Shown: positions 54,089 to 63,160 of the stretch, in pieces
Layout: the number at the start of each line of letters is the position of its first letter
Position numbering within the stretch: the first letter of the stretch is position 1
DNA from: Yimella sp. cx-51
Lineage (GTDB): Bacteria; Actinomycetota; Actinomycetes; Actinomycetales; Dermatophilaceae
NCBI RefSeq assembly: GCF_017654605.1
Contig: NZ_CP072113.1
Coordinates: forward strand, 1,054,001-1,118,000
Reading direction: 5' to 3'
Length of the DNA: 64,000 nt
Program-made: the position numbers and the translations under genes
Notes under the pieces: model-generated
What the model was told of the DNA's origin: nothing
Database searches by the model: none
What the model saw: the letters and a program-made list of their open reading frames with translations, nothing else

Positions 54089-55462
54089 ATGGCGCTCAGC
54101 GCTTTCGACCTGTATTCGATCGGCATCGGGCCGTCGTCGTCACACACCGTCGGGCCGATGCGAGCCGCCAAGATCTTCGTCGACGGCCTTTCCGAATCCG
54201 GTCGACTGGACGACGTCGTGCGCGTGCACGCGCAATTGTTCGGCTCGCTCGGCGCGACCGGTCACGGGCACGGGTCGGACAAAGCCGTGTTGCTCGGGCT
54301 GGAAGGCGAAGACCCTGAGACGGTCGACACCGACACAGCGGACGCACGCGTCCAGCAGATGAAAGTGCGACGCCTGGTGCGTCTCGCCGGCTCACACGTC
54401 GTCGCATTCGACCCCGATCGCGACCTGGTGATGCACCGCCGCAAATCGTTGCCGACACATCCCAACGGCATGCAGTTCGACGCCTATGACGGTGAGGGCG
54501 AGATCATTGCCAGCAAGGTCTACTACTCCGTCGGCGGCGGGTTCATCGTCGACGAGAACGCCACGGGCGCCGACCGGGTGGTGCAGGACAACACGCCGCT
54601 GCCGTTGTATTTCACCACCGGCGACCAACTGCTGGAGATCTGCGAACGCGAAGGCCTCTCGGTCAGCGATGTCATGATGCGCAACGAGTTGACGTGGCGT
54701 ACCGAAGAAGAGATCCGATCCGGGCTGCTGCGCATCTGGCAGGTCATGCAGGACTGTGTCACAACGGGATTCGGCCGCGAAGGCGTATTGCCGGGCGGAC
54801 TGAAGGTGCCGCGTCGTGCACCCGGGTTGTATCGCGACCTCACGGCCGACGGGCGGAACATGGACCCGCTGCACGTGATCGACTGGGTGAACCTCTACGC
54901 GCTGGCGGTGAACGAGGAGAACGCTTCGGGTGGGCGTGTCGTCACCGCACCCACCAACGGTGCGGCGGGCATCATCCCCGCCGTCCTGCACTACTACCGC
55001 GATTTCGTCGAGGGCGCGGACGACGACGGTGTCGTGCGCTTCCTGCTCACCGCCGCCGCCATCGGCATCCTGTTCAAGGAGAACGCTTCCATCTCGGGCG
55101 CCGAGGTGGGTTGTCAGGGCGAAGTCGGCTCAGCCTGCGCCATGGCATCCGGTGCACTGTGCGAGGTGCTCGGCGGGACGCCGGAACAGGTCGAGAACGC
55201 CGCCGAGATCGGCATCGAACACAACTTGGGACTGACCTGCGACCCCGTCGGTGGCCTCGTACAGATTCCGTGCATCGAACGCAACGCCATCGCCTCGGTC
55301 AAGGCAATCAACGCAGCACGCCTCTCGCTCAACGGAACCGGCCAGCACCACGTGAGTCTCGACAAGGCGATCAAGACGATGCGCGACACCGGTCGCGACA
55401 TGTCGATCAAGTACAAGGAGACCGCCCGCGGTGGTCTCGCTGTCAACGTCATCGAGTGCTGA
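54089..55462 (+). CDS. sdaA: L-serine ammonia-lyase
   Basis: A 457-residue single-chain iron-sulfur enzyme that turns L-serine to pyruvate and ammonia. The beta part ([21 protein letters not shown]) and alpha part ([52 protein letters not shown]) are fused, as in E. coli SdaA. The three Cys of the 4Fe-4S site are visible in the alpha part. GGAGGAG lies nine bases before ATG 54089. Confidence 0.95.
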   Translation: MALSAFDLYSIGIGPSSSHTVGPMRAAKIFVDGLSESGRLDDVVRVHAQLFGSLGATGHGHGSDKAVLLGLEGEDPETVDTDTADARVQQMKVRRLVRLAGSHVVAFDPDRDLVMHRRKSLPTHPNGMQFDAYDGEGEIIASKVYYSVGGGFIVDENATGADRVVQDNTPLPLYFTTGDQLLEICEREGLSVSDVMMRNELTWRTEEEIRSGLLRIWQVMQDCVTTGFGREGVLPGGLKVPRRAPGLYRDLTADGRNMDPLHVIDWVNLYALAVNEENASGGRVVTAPTNGAAGIIPAVLHYYRDFVEGADDDGVVRFLLTAAAIGILFKENASISGAEVGCQGEVGSACAMASGALCEVLGGTPEQVENAAEIGIEHNLGLTCDPVGGLVQIPCIERNAIASVKAINAARLSLNGTGQHHVSLDKAIKTMRDTGRDMSIKYKETARGGLAVNVIEC

Positions 55463-55545
55463 GCTGCAGCGGTCTCTATGACAGAAGGCGCCGGATTAAC
55501 GGTTGATTCGGCCACACGCGCCGGACAAGCGTGTTGAATCAGTAC

Positions 55546-57549
55546 ATGGATAACGGGGAAACGCCAGTCGAGCTGACCAAGGGTGGCAACGTCGATCTGG
55601 CGGTGCTGAGAGCGACACTCGGCAAGTTGACTGTTCAGCTGGAGTCAGGGGATACGGCCTCCGGCGAGGTGATCGAGGCCGACGTCAGTGTGCTCCTCGT
55701 GGACGCCAACGGCACCGTGCCGAACAACGACTGCTTCGTCTTCTACAACCAGCCAATGGCCTTCGGCGGCGCGGTTCACCTTCGGGACAACCTCCGGTCC
55801 GTCGAACACGAAGCCGTGATCAGCATGATCACGCTGAGCCTGGATGATCTGCCAGATGAGATCCAGCGCGTTGTGGTCGTCGCGAGTCTGGACGATGCGG
55901 TGTCGAGTTCGTTTGTTGACAGCACGAGATTGAGAATGTCCATCCAAGACATTGACGCAATCGAATTGGTCTGTTTCGAGGTGCCGCAACCGAGTTCAGA
56001 GCGGGCCCTCCTTTTCGGAGAGTTCTACCGTCGAGTGGATTCCTGGAAGTTCCGTGCTATCGGGCAGGGGTACGCGGCGGGCCTCGCAGCTGTCGCAGAG
56101 CACTTCGGGGTCGAGATCGCGGAGCCTGCCGAGGACATTGACCAGGATTCTTCCCCTGCACGGACGGCGTCCGACGACTCGGCTGATGCGGACGGCGAAC
56201 CGGCGGTCGAGGCCGAGGGTGATCGTGAAGCGTCTGAGGCGGCGGATGCGCTCGTCCAATGCTCCGGGCTTTCGGTGAAGCGCTCCGTCCGGGCGCCGCG
56301 CATGCCGAGGGATTGGAATCGGTCGATGCCCGCCACCGCAGGTGACCTGCAGACGGCTCGACTCTTTCCGGTTGCCGGTATAGGCGGCGCAGAAGAGCAG
56401 GAGCGTCGCGCTACCTCTGCGTTCTTGGCTGTGCTCAGGATGGTGCGGCCATTCTCGAAAGCGCTCCTCTCGCCGCTGGGCGCTCCGGCAGGAACCATCG
56501 AGACCTTCGTTGAGGTGCCGTTCTCCCACAAGGAGGAGGCCTACCGCCCCGACGGCCTGATTGTCGCGACGAGGGGCCAGAAGATCTGGCGCGGGCTGGT
56601 CGAGGTTAAGACCGGATCGAATGAGCTTGCAGTCCCGCAACTCGAAACATACGTAGACATCGCACGTGACCAGAACTTCGCTGCAGTTCTCACGATCAGC
56701 AACCAGCTTCCGTTGGCGGATGGCGAGCACCCGGTCGCGGTGGATCGGCGGAAGTTGAAGAAGGTTGCACTAGTTCATCTTTCGTGGGACGAAATTCGAA
56801 GCGCTGCGCACCTTGCGCTCGCTGGTCCATTCCCCGATCAGACACAGCGCGTCGTACTCACCGAGTTCTTGCGATACATGGACCACGACCGCTCAGGCTT
56901 GCATGGGTTCAACGACATGGGTAAGCGGTGGGCCCAAGTCAGGGACTCCTCCAAGGCACTAACTCTCCGACTCAACGACGCAGGTACAACGGAGATTGTC
57001 GACCGGTTCGATCAGTTGATGCAGCGCACCGCCCTGGACCTGACCAACGTGCTCGGAGTGCGCGTTCGTACCGCTCCGCCCGAAGATGCGCCGGATCAAG
57101 CCTCCCGCCGGCAGCAATTGGTGGATTCGGGAGTCTTGTTCGGTTCGTTGCGAGTGCCCGGGGCCGTGAACAAGATGGTCATCCGGACAGATATCCGTAC
57201 TGATTCGGTTTCGGTCACGGTTTCCGCGCGGGCGCCAAAGACTGCTCGCGCCGACACCCGAGTGCGCTGGCTCCTACGGCAGATTCCGGACGCGGACGGC
57301 TCAGCTCGAATCGAGAGCATCAGCGCGGGTGCTCGTCCGCATGTTCAGCCAGCCTTGCTGGCGGATGTACGCGAAGACCAAAAGATTCTTTTGCATCCGG
57401 ACGGTCGTGAAGCCAAGGAGTTCCGGGTCACCTACACGGTGAAGATGGGTCAAAAGCGTGCATCAGGTACGGGCACACTTATCGGATCGGTGATCGAGCT
57501 CGTGACGAAGTTCTACGCCGAGGTCGTGCAAGAGATATCGCCGGTGTGA
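55546..57549 (+). CDS. TerD-domain protein fused to a PD-(D/E)XK nuclease-like domain
   Basis: A 667-residue protein. Residues 1-190 are a TerD domain: ELTKGGNVDL, VLLVDANGTVPNNDCFVFYN, ALLFGEFYRRVDSWKFRAIGQGYAAGLA. An acidic linker (about 195-250) follows. At about 300-420 lies a nuclease-like core with Asp336 (RPDGLIV), Glu353-Val-Lys355 (LVEVKTG) and a helix QLETYVDIARDQ, the PD-(D/E)XK layout. The last 180 residues are unfamiliar beta-rich sequence. Codon use is less GC-biased than neighbouring genes, suggesting transfer. TerD proteins take part in metal, phage and stress responses; a DNA-cutting defence role is inference. GTG 55531 is an alternative start; no ribosome site is clear. Confidence 0.85.
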   Translation: MDNGETPVELTKGGNVDLAVLRATLGKLTVQLESGDTASGEVIEADVSVLLVDANGTVPNNDCFVFYNQPMAFGGAVHLRDNLRSVEHEAVISMITLSLDDLPDEIQRVVVVASLDDAVSSSFVDSTRLRMSIQDIDAIELVCFEVPQPSSERALLFGEFYRRVDSWKFRAIGQGYAAGLAAVAEHFGVEIAEPAEDIDQDSSPARTASDDSADADGEPAVEAEGDREASEAADALVQCSGLSVKRSVRAPRMPRDWNRSMPATAGDLQTARLFPVAGIGGAEEQERRATSAFLAVLRMVRPFSKALLSPLGAPAGTIETFVEVPFSHKEEAYRPDGLIVATRGQKIWRGLVEVKTGSNELAVPQLETYVDIARDQNFAAVLTISNQLPLADGEHPVAVDRRKLKKVALVHLSWDEIRSAAHLALAGPFPDQTQRVVLTEFLRYMDHDRSGLHGFNDMGKRWAQVRDSSKALTLRLNDAGTTEIVDRFDQLMQRTALDLTNVLGVRVRTAPPEDAPDQASRRQQLVDSGVLFGSLRVPGAVNKMVIRTDIRTDSVSVTVSARAPKTARADTRVRWLLRQIPDADGSARIESISAGARPHVQPALLADVREDQKILLHPDGREAKEFRVTYTVKMGQKRASGTGTLIGSVIELVTKFYAEVVQEISPV

Positions 57550-57571
57550 GCGCTGGCACAGTGCCCTCGGG

Positions 57572-58087
57572 CTACTCAGGACGCGCGTCCTCGAAGGCTC
57601 GCAAGAGTTCGTCGCTGAACAGGACGAAGCGCACCACGTCGATATCGGATGCGTGAGAAGTGACCGCGTCCCACGCGATTTTTGCCACCTCGTCTGCGTC
57701 CCATCCGTAGACACCCGCGCTGATTGCGGGGAAGGCTATCGAGCGCGCACCAATGGTCGAGGCGACGTCGAGCGACTTGGTGAAGCACGATCGCAACAGG
57801 GACGGATCAGTTTGTCCTGCATGGCGATTCGGCCCGACGGCGTGAATCACCCAACGGCACGGCAGGTTGAAGGCATCAGTAGCGACAGCCTCTCCCGTGG
57901 GCAAGCCGTCCCGAAGTGTGGTTCGGCGCAGTTCGCGGCAAGCGTCCAGTAGTCCTGGCCCGGCGGCGCGGTGTATCGCTCCGTCGACGCCGCCTCCGCC
58001 GAGAAGCGAGGAGTTGGCGGCGTTGACGATCGCATCGACTGCCTCGGTGGTGATGTCGCCGCGGACGCAGGTGATCTCGTTGGCCAT
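57572..58087 (-). CDS. macrodomain protein (ADP-ribosyl / O-acetyl-ADP-ribose hydrolase)
   Basis: A 171-residue MacroD-type domain: VRGDITTEAVDAIVNAANSSL, GGGGVDGAIHRAAGPGL, PCRWVIHAVGP, SIAFPAISAGVYGWD. It matches O-acetyl-ADP-ribose deacetylases that also remove mono-ADP-ribose from proteins. ATG 58087 chosen by the family start. It is convergent with the TerD-nuclease gene (22 bp between stops) and could belong to the same accessory patch. Confidence 0.93.
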   Translation of the reverse strand: MANEITCVRGDITTEAVDAIVNAANSSLLGGGGVDGAIHRAAGPGLLDACRELRRTTLRDGLPTGEAVATDAFNLPCRWVIHAVGPNRHAGQTDPSLLRSCFTKSLDVASTIGARSIAFPAISAGVYGWDADEVAKIAWDAVTSHASDIDVVRFVLFSDELLRAFEDARPE

Positions 58088-58175
58088 GCATCCACTGTGC
58101 CCCTTTCCGCTGGTGCATGAGCGCTGCAACTCGAGACAGTTGGCTCTGAGAGGTCACTCCACTTTGACAATTGGT

Positions 58176-58191
58176 GCAACCGAAGGGTTGC
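58176..58191. promoter_or_regulatory. ArsR-type operator 1
   Basis: GCAACC GAAG GGTTGC is a perfect palindrome with a 4-nt centre. It overlaps a TTGCGT (58188-58193) that, with TAGCGT at 58211-58216, makes a -35/-10 pair 17 bp apart. Confidence 0.65.
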
Positions 58192-58210
58192 GTGTCACGC
58201 GGCTCGGGAG

Positions 58211-58216
58211 TAGCGT
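58211..58216 (+). promoter_or_regulatory. candidate -10 of the SRPBCC-arsR operon
   Basis: TAGCGT is 17 bp after TTGCGT (58188-58193) and lies between the two operators. Binding at both operators would cover the -35 and the transcription start. Confidence 0.45.
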
Positions 58217-58223
58217 GATAGTC

Positions 58224-58239
58224 GCAACCAAAAGGTTGC
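58224..58239. promoter_or_regulatory. ArsR-type operator 2
   Basis: GCAACC AAAA GGTTGC, the same arms and spacing as operator 1, 48 bp further on and just after the likely transcription start. The twin sites fit autoregulation by the ArsR protein at 58698. Confidence 0.65.
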
Positions 58240-58261
58240 AATTGACCTTGAGGGGGACGTC

Positions 58262-58701
58262 ATGAGCGATACCGAACTGTCCGACAGCATCGAGCGATCC
58301 ATCGTGATCAAAGCCCCGATCGGCAGGGTGTGGGATTGGTCTCGACACCGGGGTGGTGGATCAACAAGGGCGAGATCACGCAGAACGGTCTCCGGTGTTA
58401 CGGCGCCACGGTGACTGTGACATCGGACTGGGGCGAGTTCGTGCTGGAGGTGGTCGAGCTGCGTGCCCCGCACTACGCGGCTTTCCGATGGCTTGCCGGC
58501 ACGAACGAGACCGAACCTGAACAAGAACTCCGCACGTTGACCGAGTTCAGCCTGAATGAGACCGGCGACGGCGTCGAAGTGCGGGTGACCGAATCGGGGT
58601 GGGCGTCCTTCGAGCCCACCGAGTACGTGCGCAACAACCACCGCGAGAACGCCGCCGGTTGGGAGTCGGAATTGGCTGCCGCACAACGGTTCTTGGAGTG
58701 A
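58262..58701 (+). pseudogene. SRPBCC/AHSA1-domain gene with a one-base frameshift
   Basis: ATG 58262, behind GAGGGGG, reads MSDTELSDSIERSIVIKAPI GRVW, broken here to keep it short. The rest of the domain continues in another frame from about 58330: LVSTPGWWINKGEITQNG, FRWLAGTNETEPEQELRTL, GWESELAAAQRFLE. One base appears to be lost in the GTGTGGGATTGGTC region. The joined product would be about 146 residues, normal for an AHSA1-type hydrophobic-ligand binder. It may be a recent pseudogene or a sequencing error. It is coupled to the arsR gene by GTGA overlap. Confidence 0.8.
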
Positions 58702-59015
58702 GCGCCGACATCGGGGCTGTGCTGGCGGCGTTGTCGGACCCGACCCGGCGAGAGTTGGTCGACCTGCTCGCGGCGTCTGGGCCGAGGACCGCATCAGAGC
58801 TCGCTGACCACTTCGACATGTCGCGGCAGGGTCTGATGAAACACCTGCGGGTGCTCGCCGACGCTGAGGTGCTCACGACTCAGCGGTTGGGGCGTGCCGT
58901 GCGTTACCAGGTGGAGTCGCGCACCATCGGTGATGCTGCGCGTTGGTTCAGCGAACGAGCGAGCACTTGGGATCGCCAGCTCGCAGGCTTGAAGCGGAGG
59001 CTCGAGCAAGACTGA
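58698..59015 (+). CDS. ArsR-family transcriptional regulator
   Basis: A 105-residue winged-helix protein: VLAALSDPTRRELVDLLA, TASELADHFDMSRQGLMKHLRVLADAEVL, GRAVRYQVE. No metal-binding Cys box is seen, as in the ArsR regulators paired with SRPBCC genes. The GTG start overlaps the SRPBCC stop. Two GCAACC-N4-GGTTGC operators before the pair are its likely targets. The regulator is intact although its partner gene is broken. Confidence 0.9.
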   Translation: MSADIGAVLAALSDPTRRELVDLLAASGPRTASELADHFDMSRQGLMKHLRVLADAEVLTTQRLGRAVRYQVESRTIGDAARWFSERASTWDRQLAGLKRRLEQD

Positions 59016-59097
59016 GTTCCGCGACCTGGGTCACATCCTCAAACGCGGGGATCTAGGCTCGGAGATGTTCGAATCCGAAGCTTGAGGAGGCCATGCC

Positions 59098-60540
59098 GTG
59101 GTCAGGCAACTGAAGAACTTCATTGATGGCAAGTACGTCGAGGCGCAGACCGACGCGACTCAGGACATCATCAACCCGGTCACCGCGAAGGTGGTTGCCA
59201 AGGCACCTGTCTCCGGCGAAGCCGATGTCAACGCCGCGTACGAGGCCGCCAGCAAGGCGTTCGCAGGGGAGTGGGGCGAGACGACTCCGAGTGAGCGGCA
59301 GCAGGCGCTGTTGAAGTTCGCCGACGCGATCGAGAAGCGTGGCGATGAGTTCGTCAAGCTCGAGGCGGAGAACACCGGTAAGCCGTACGCCCTCACCACG
59401 TCCGAAGAGATTCCGCCGATGGTCGACCAGCTGCGCTTCTTCGCCGGCGCAGCGCGGGTGCTGGAAGGCCGTGCGTCCGCGGAGTACATGAAGGGGCACA
59501 CCAGCTGGATCCGCCGCGAGCCCATCGGTGTCGTCGGCCAGGTCACCCCGTGGAACTACCCGATGATGATGGCGATGTGGAAGATCGCTCCGGCGCTCGC
59601 GGCCGGAAACTCGGTGGTGCTGAAGCCGAGCGACACCACGCCCGAGACCACGCTGCTCCTGGCCGAGATCGCCTCGGAGTTCCTGCCCGCCGGCACCCTC
59701 AACGTCGTCACCGGTGACCGCGACACCGGACGCCTGGTGGTCGAGCACCCGACGCCGGAGCTCGTGGCGATCACCGGTTCGGTGCGCGCGGGCATGCAAG
59801 TGGCGGAGTCGGCGTCCAAGGACCTCAAGCGCGTCCACCTGGAACTCGGCGGCAAGGCGCCGGTCATCGTCTTTGACGACGCCGACATCGAGGCCGCAGT
59901 CGAAGGCATCGCGACCGCGGGCTACTTCAACGCGGGCCAGGACTGCACCGCAGCCACCCGCGTGCTTGCCTCGCCGAAGATCTACAACGACTTCGTGGCG
60001 GCGCTCGCCGACTACGCCAAGAGCGAGGCGAAGGTGGGCCTGCCGGACGACGAGGACGCTCTGCTGGGCCCGGTCAACAATGCCAACCAGTTGGAGCGCG
60101 TCACCGGCATGCTCAGCAGGTTGCCGGGCCATGCCAACGTCGCCGCCGGTGGCAACAGACTCAGCGCGCTCGGTGACGGCTACTTCCTGGAGCCGACCGT
60201 CGTCGCCGGTCTGAAGCAGGACGACGAGGTGATCCAGGACGAGATCTTCGGCCCGGTCATCACCGTGCAGGAGTTCGACGACGAGGCGAAGGCGATCGCC
60301 TGGGCCAACGGCGTGAAGTACGGACTCGCGTCCTCGGTCTGGACGCGTGACTTCGGCCGCGCGATGCGGGTGAGCAAGGCGCTCAACTTCGGCTGCGTGT
60401 GGATCAACACCCACATTCCGTTGGTCGCCGAGATGCCGCACGGTGGCTTCAAGCACTCCGGCTACGGCAAGGACCTTTCGATGTACGGGTTCGAGGACTA
60501 CACGCGGATCAAGCACGTGATGGCGAACTTGGAGAGCTGA
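59098..60540 (+). CDS. gamma-aminobutyraldehyde dehydrogenase-like aldehyde dehydrogenase
   Basis: A 480-residue NAD(P)-dependent aldehyde dehydrogenase: [41 protein letters not shown], catalytic Glu249 (HLELGGKAP) and Cys283 (NAGQDCTAA), and [17 protein letters not shown]. It closely resembles PatD/YdcW, which oxidises 4-aminobutanal from putrescine. The polyamine transporter genes just downstream support this. GTG 59098 has GAGGAGG at seven-base spacing. Confidence 0.88.
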   Translation: MVRQLKNFIDGKYVEAQTDATQDIINPVTAKVVAKAPVSGEADVNAAYEAASKAFAGEWGETTPSERQQALLKFADAIEKRGDEFVKLEAENTGKPYALTTSEEIPPMVDQLRFFAGAARVLEGRASAEYMKGHTSWIRREPIGVVGQVTPWNYPMMMAMWKIAPALAAGNSVVLKPSDTTPETTLLLAEIASEFLPAGTLNVVTGDRDTGRLVVEHPTPELVAITGSVRAGMQVAESASKDLKRVHLELGGKAPVIVFDDADIEAAVEGIATAGYFNAGQDCTAATRVLASPKIYNDFVAALADYAKSEAKVGLPDDEDALLGPVNNANQLERVTGMLSRLPGHANVAAGGNRLSALGDGYFLEPTVVAGLKQDDEVIQDEIFGPVITVQEFDDEAKAIAWANGVKYGLASSVWTRDFGRAMRVSKALNFGCVWINTHIPLVAEMPHGGFKHSGYGKDLSMYGFEDYTRIKHVMANLES

Positions 60541-60634
60541 TCGATGCTGCTGCTCACTGTCGGTGTCTGGGCTTGGTGACTTTCGCAGCTTCGATCAGAG
60601 CGACATCGAGTACAGAGAGCTGACTCCGACAGCA

Positions 60635-60671
60635 AACGGACCGCACCTTCTGCTGGGAGGTGCGGTCCGTT
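60635..60671 (+). terminator. terminator after the aldehyde dehydrogenase gene
   Basis: A perfect 14-bp stem (AACGGACCGCACCT and complement) with a 9-nt loop. It divides the dehydrogenase from the potDAB genes, which therefore need their own promoter in 60672-60765. Confidence 0.75.
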
Positions 60672-60779
60672 GCGTCCGGCCTGGTGTGCCGATCGCGTTG
60701 CCATTCGGCGGTTTCCGGGACAGGCACCGTTGGCAGGCGTCATGATGCGGGGCAGCCAGTGTGGAGAAGGAGCGTCCGG

Positions 60780-62012
60780 ATGACTCGTCGTCGACCGCCA
60801 GAGGACCCGATGGTCCGTGACCTGATTCGGATGAGCAGGCAGGGCCTGTCGCGGCGTGCGCTGCTGGGTGCCTCGGGCGCCGGTGCGCTCGCGGCGCTCA
60901 CTGCCGCGTGTGCGCCGCCGAAGCCGCCTGCTGCCGCGGGGGTCGCACAGGTGCAGTTGCCCCAGGACCTCTCCGACACCGAGAAGATCGTCAACTGGGC
61001 CAACTGGACCGCTTATCTCGACTACGACGAGAAGACGAAGTCGAATCCCACGCTGGACGCCTTCTCCAAGAAGACGGGGATCAAGGCTTCATACTTCGAG
61101 GACATCGACGACAACGACACCTATGTCAACAAGGTGTCGCCGCAGTTGCGAGCGAAGCAGAACATCAACCGTGACCTGATGGTGCTGACCGACTGGATGG
61201 CGGTGCGCGTCATCCGCGATGCGCTGGTGCAGCCGATCGACCTCATCACGATGGCGAATGTGCACCGCCTGCGCCCTTCGTTGCAGAACGTGTCCTTTGA
61301 CCCGGGCCGCACACGGTCGATCACGTGGCAGTCGGGTTTCGCCGGCATCGCCTACGACAAGTCGAAGGTCAAGCCGATGAAGGCGATCGAGGACCTCTGG
61401 CGTCCGGAGCTCAAGGGCAAGGTCACCGTGTTGTCGGAGTTCCGTGACACGGCGGGTCTGATCATGCAGAGCCAAGGTGTCGACATTTCCAAGGATTTCA
61501 CCAAGGCCCAGGTGGAGAAGGCCTTCGACGAGGTGAGCAAGCGGGTCAGCGACGGCAACATCCGTCGCATCAAGGGCAACTCCTACCTGGAGGACATGAA
61601 GGCTGGTAACGCGATCGCCGGAATCGTCTGGAGCGGTGACGTCTTCATGCTGAAGGCCGAGACCGAGAACGACAACTGGGAGTTCGTGATCCCCGACTCC
61701 GGCGGCACGCTGTGGAGCGACAACCTGATGATCCCGATCACCGCCCGCCACCGCCGTAATGCGCAGAAGCTGATCGACTACTACTACGACCCCAAGGTCG
61801 CGGCGGAAGTGGCGGCGTACGTCAATTACGTGTCGCCGGTGATCGGTGCGGAGGCTGAGATGGAGAAGATCGATCCCGACCTCGCCAAGAGCCCGTTCAT
61901 CTTCCCGAGCGAGCAGTACATCAAGGAGAAGAAGATCCAGGGCTTCCGTGCGCTGGATGCACAGGAGGACGCGGAGTACAGCGCCATGTGGGCAAAGGTG
62001 GTGGGCAACTGA
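60780..62012 (+). CDS. potD: spermidine/putrescine ABC transporter substrate-binding lipoprotein
   Basis: A 410-residue binding protein. The N-terminus has a twin-arginine motif (SRRALLG) and a lipobox (LTAAC, Cys44), so it is probably exported folded by Tat and lipid-anchored. The mature part fits PotD/PotF: VNWANWTAYLDYDE, YFEDIDDNDTYVNKV, WQSGFAGIAYDKSKV, GIVWSGDVFMLKAE, NYVSPVIGAEAEM. AAGGAG precedes ATG 60780. It overlaps potA by one base. Confidence 0.9.
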   Translation: MTRRRPPEDPMVRDLIRMSRQGLSRRALLGASGAGALAALTAACAPPKPPAAAGVAQVQLPQDLSDTEKIVNWANWTAYLDYDEKTKSNPTLDAFSKKTGIKASYFEDIDDNDTYVNKVSPQLRAKQNINRDLMVLTDWMAVRVIRDALVQPIDLITMANVHRLRPSLQNVSFDPGRTRSITWQSGFAGIAYDKSKVKPMKAIEDLWRPELKGKVTVLSEFRDTAGLIMQSQGVDISKDFTKAQVEKAFDEVSKRVSDGNIRRIKGNSYLEDMKAGNAIAGIVWSGDVFMLKAETENDNWEFVIPDSGGTLWSDNLMIPITARHRRNAQKLIDYYYDPKVAAEVAAYVNYVSPVIGAEAEMEKIDPDLAKSPFIFPSEQYIKEKKIQGFRALDAQEDAEYSAMWAKVVGN

Positions 62013-63160
62013 TGGCATCGGCCGACGCTTTGCGCCAGGCAAAGGGTGATCTTCGCCTGGAGCAGGTCACCAAGGAGTTCACCGAGTTCACCGCGGTCGA
62101 CAATCTGTCGCTGCAGGTGCCGCGAGGGTCGTTCTTCGCGTTGCTGGGCCCTTCGGGCTGCGGCAAGACGACCACGTTGCGGATGATCGCCGGGTTGGAG
62201 CAGCCGACCTCGGGACGGGTGCTGATCGGCGACACCGATCTCACCGGCAGTCGTCCTTATGAGCGTCCGGTGAACACGGTGTTCCAGTCGTACGCGCTCT
62301 TCCCGCACCTGTCGGTACGCGACAACGTCGCCTTCGGCCCGAAGCGGCGCGGCGTGAAAAACGCTCTCGCACAAGCTGATTCGACACTCGAACTGGTGCA
62401 GCTGACGCACCTCGCCAAGCGCAAGCCACAGCAGCTCTCCGGTGGTCAGCAGCAGCGCGTCGCGGTGGCACGAGCGCTGGTGAACCACCCTGAGGTGCTC
62501 CTGCTCGACGAACCGCTCGGAGCGCTCGATCTGAAGTTGCGCCGAGAGATGCAGGTGGAGCTCAAGCGCATCCAGACCGAGGTGGGGCTGACCTTCATCC
62601 ATGTCACCCACGACCAGGAGGAGGCCATGACGATGGCCGACACCGTCGCGGTCATGAACGCCGGTCGGATCGAGCAGATGGGTGCTCCCGAGGCGCTGTA
62701 CGACCTTCCGCGCACTGCTTTCGTCGCGACCTTCCTCGGACAGTCGAATCTCACCGAGGGCAGCGCGACTGCGGACGGCGACTGGGTCACCTTCTCCTAC
62801 GGCGAGGAACGTTTCCCGGTGCCGCAAACACGGTCGGCACTCAACCACGGAAAGGTCTTCCTCGGTGTTCGGCCGGAGAAGTGTCGCGTGCACGAGTCCG
62901 ACCCCGGACCCTCCACCACACAGCGCAGTGTGATGGGGCCGGCGACAGTGCTCGACATCTCGTTCATCGGTGTTGCGACCAACTACCTGGTGCGCTCTCC
63001 GGCAGGCAACACGTGGGCGATCTACGAGCAGAACATGGACGTCGACCCGCAGAATTTGCGGCCGGGCGATGACGTCTGGATCAGCTGGGCGCCGCAGCAT
63101 GCATTCATCGTCTCGGCGGACGGCCCCCTGGCCACGGTGGCGGAGGAAGCGGCGTCATGA
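62012..63160 (+). CDS. potA: polyamine ABC transporter ATP-binding protein
   Basis: A 382-residue ATPase: Walker A LGPSGCGKTTT, Q-loop FQSYALFPHLSV, signature LSGGQQQRVAVARAL, Walker B VLLLDEPLGALD, switch VTHDQEEAM. The C-terminal TOBE domain (VFLGVRPEKCRV) follows. It powers uptake with PotB/PotC. Overlaps on both sides (TGATG with potD, ATGA with potB) show a tight operon. Confidence 0.93.
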   Translation: MASADALRQAKGDLRLEQVTKEFTEFTAVDNLSLQVPRGSFFALLGPSGCGKTTTLRMIAGLEQPTSGRVLIGDTDLTGSRPYERPVNTVFQSYALFPHLSVRDNVAFGPKRRGVKNALAQADSTLELVQLTHLAKRKPQQLSGGQQQRVAVARALVNHPEVLLLDEPLGALDLKLRREMQVELKRIQTEVGLTFIHVTHDQEEAMTMADTVAVMNAGRIEQMGAPEALYDLPRTAFVATFLGQSNLTEGSATADGDWVTFSYGEERFPVPQTRSALNHGKVFLGVRPEKCRVHESDPGPSTTQRSVMGPATVLDISFIGVATNYLVRSPAGNTWAIYEQNMDVDPQNLRPGDDVWISWAPQHAFIVSADGPLATVAEEAAS

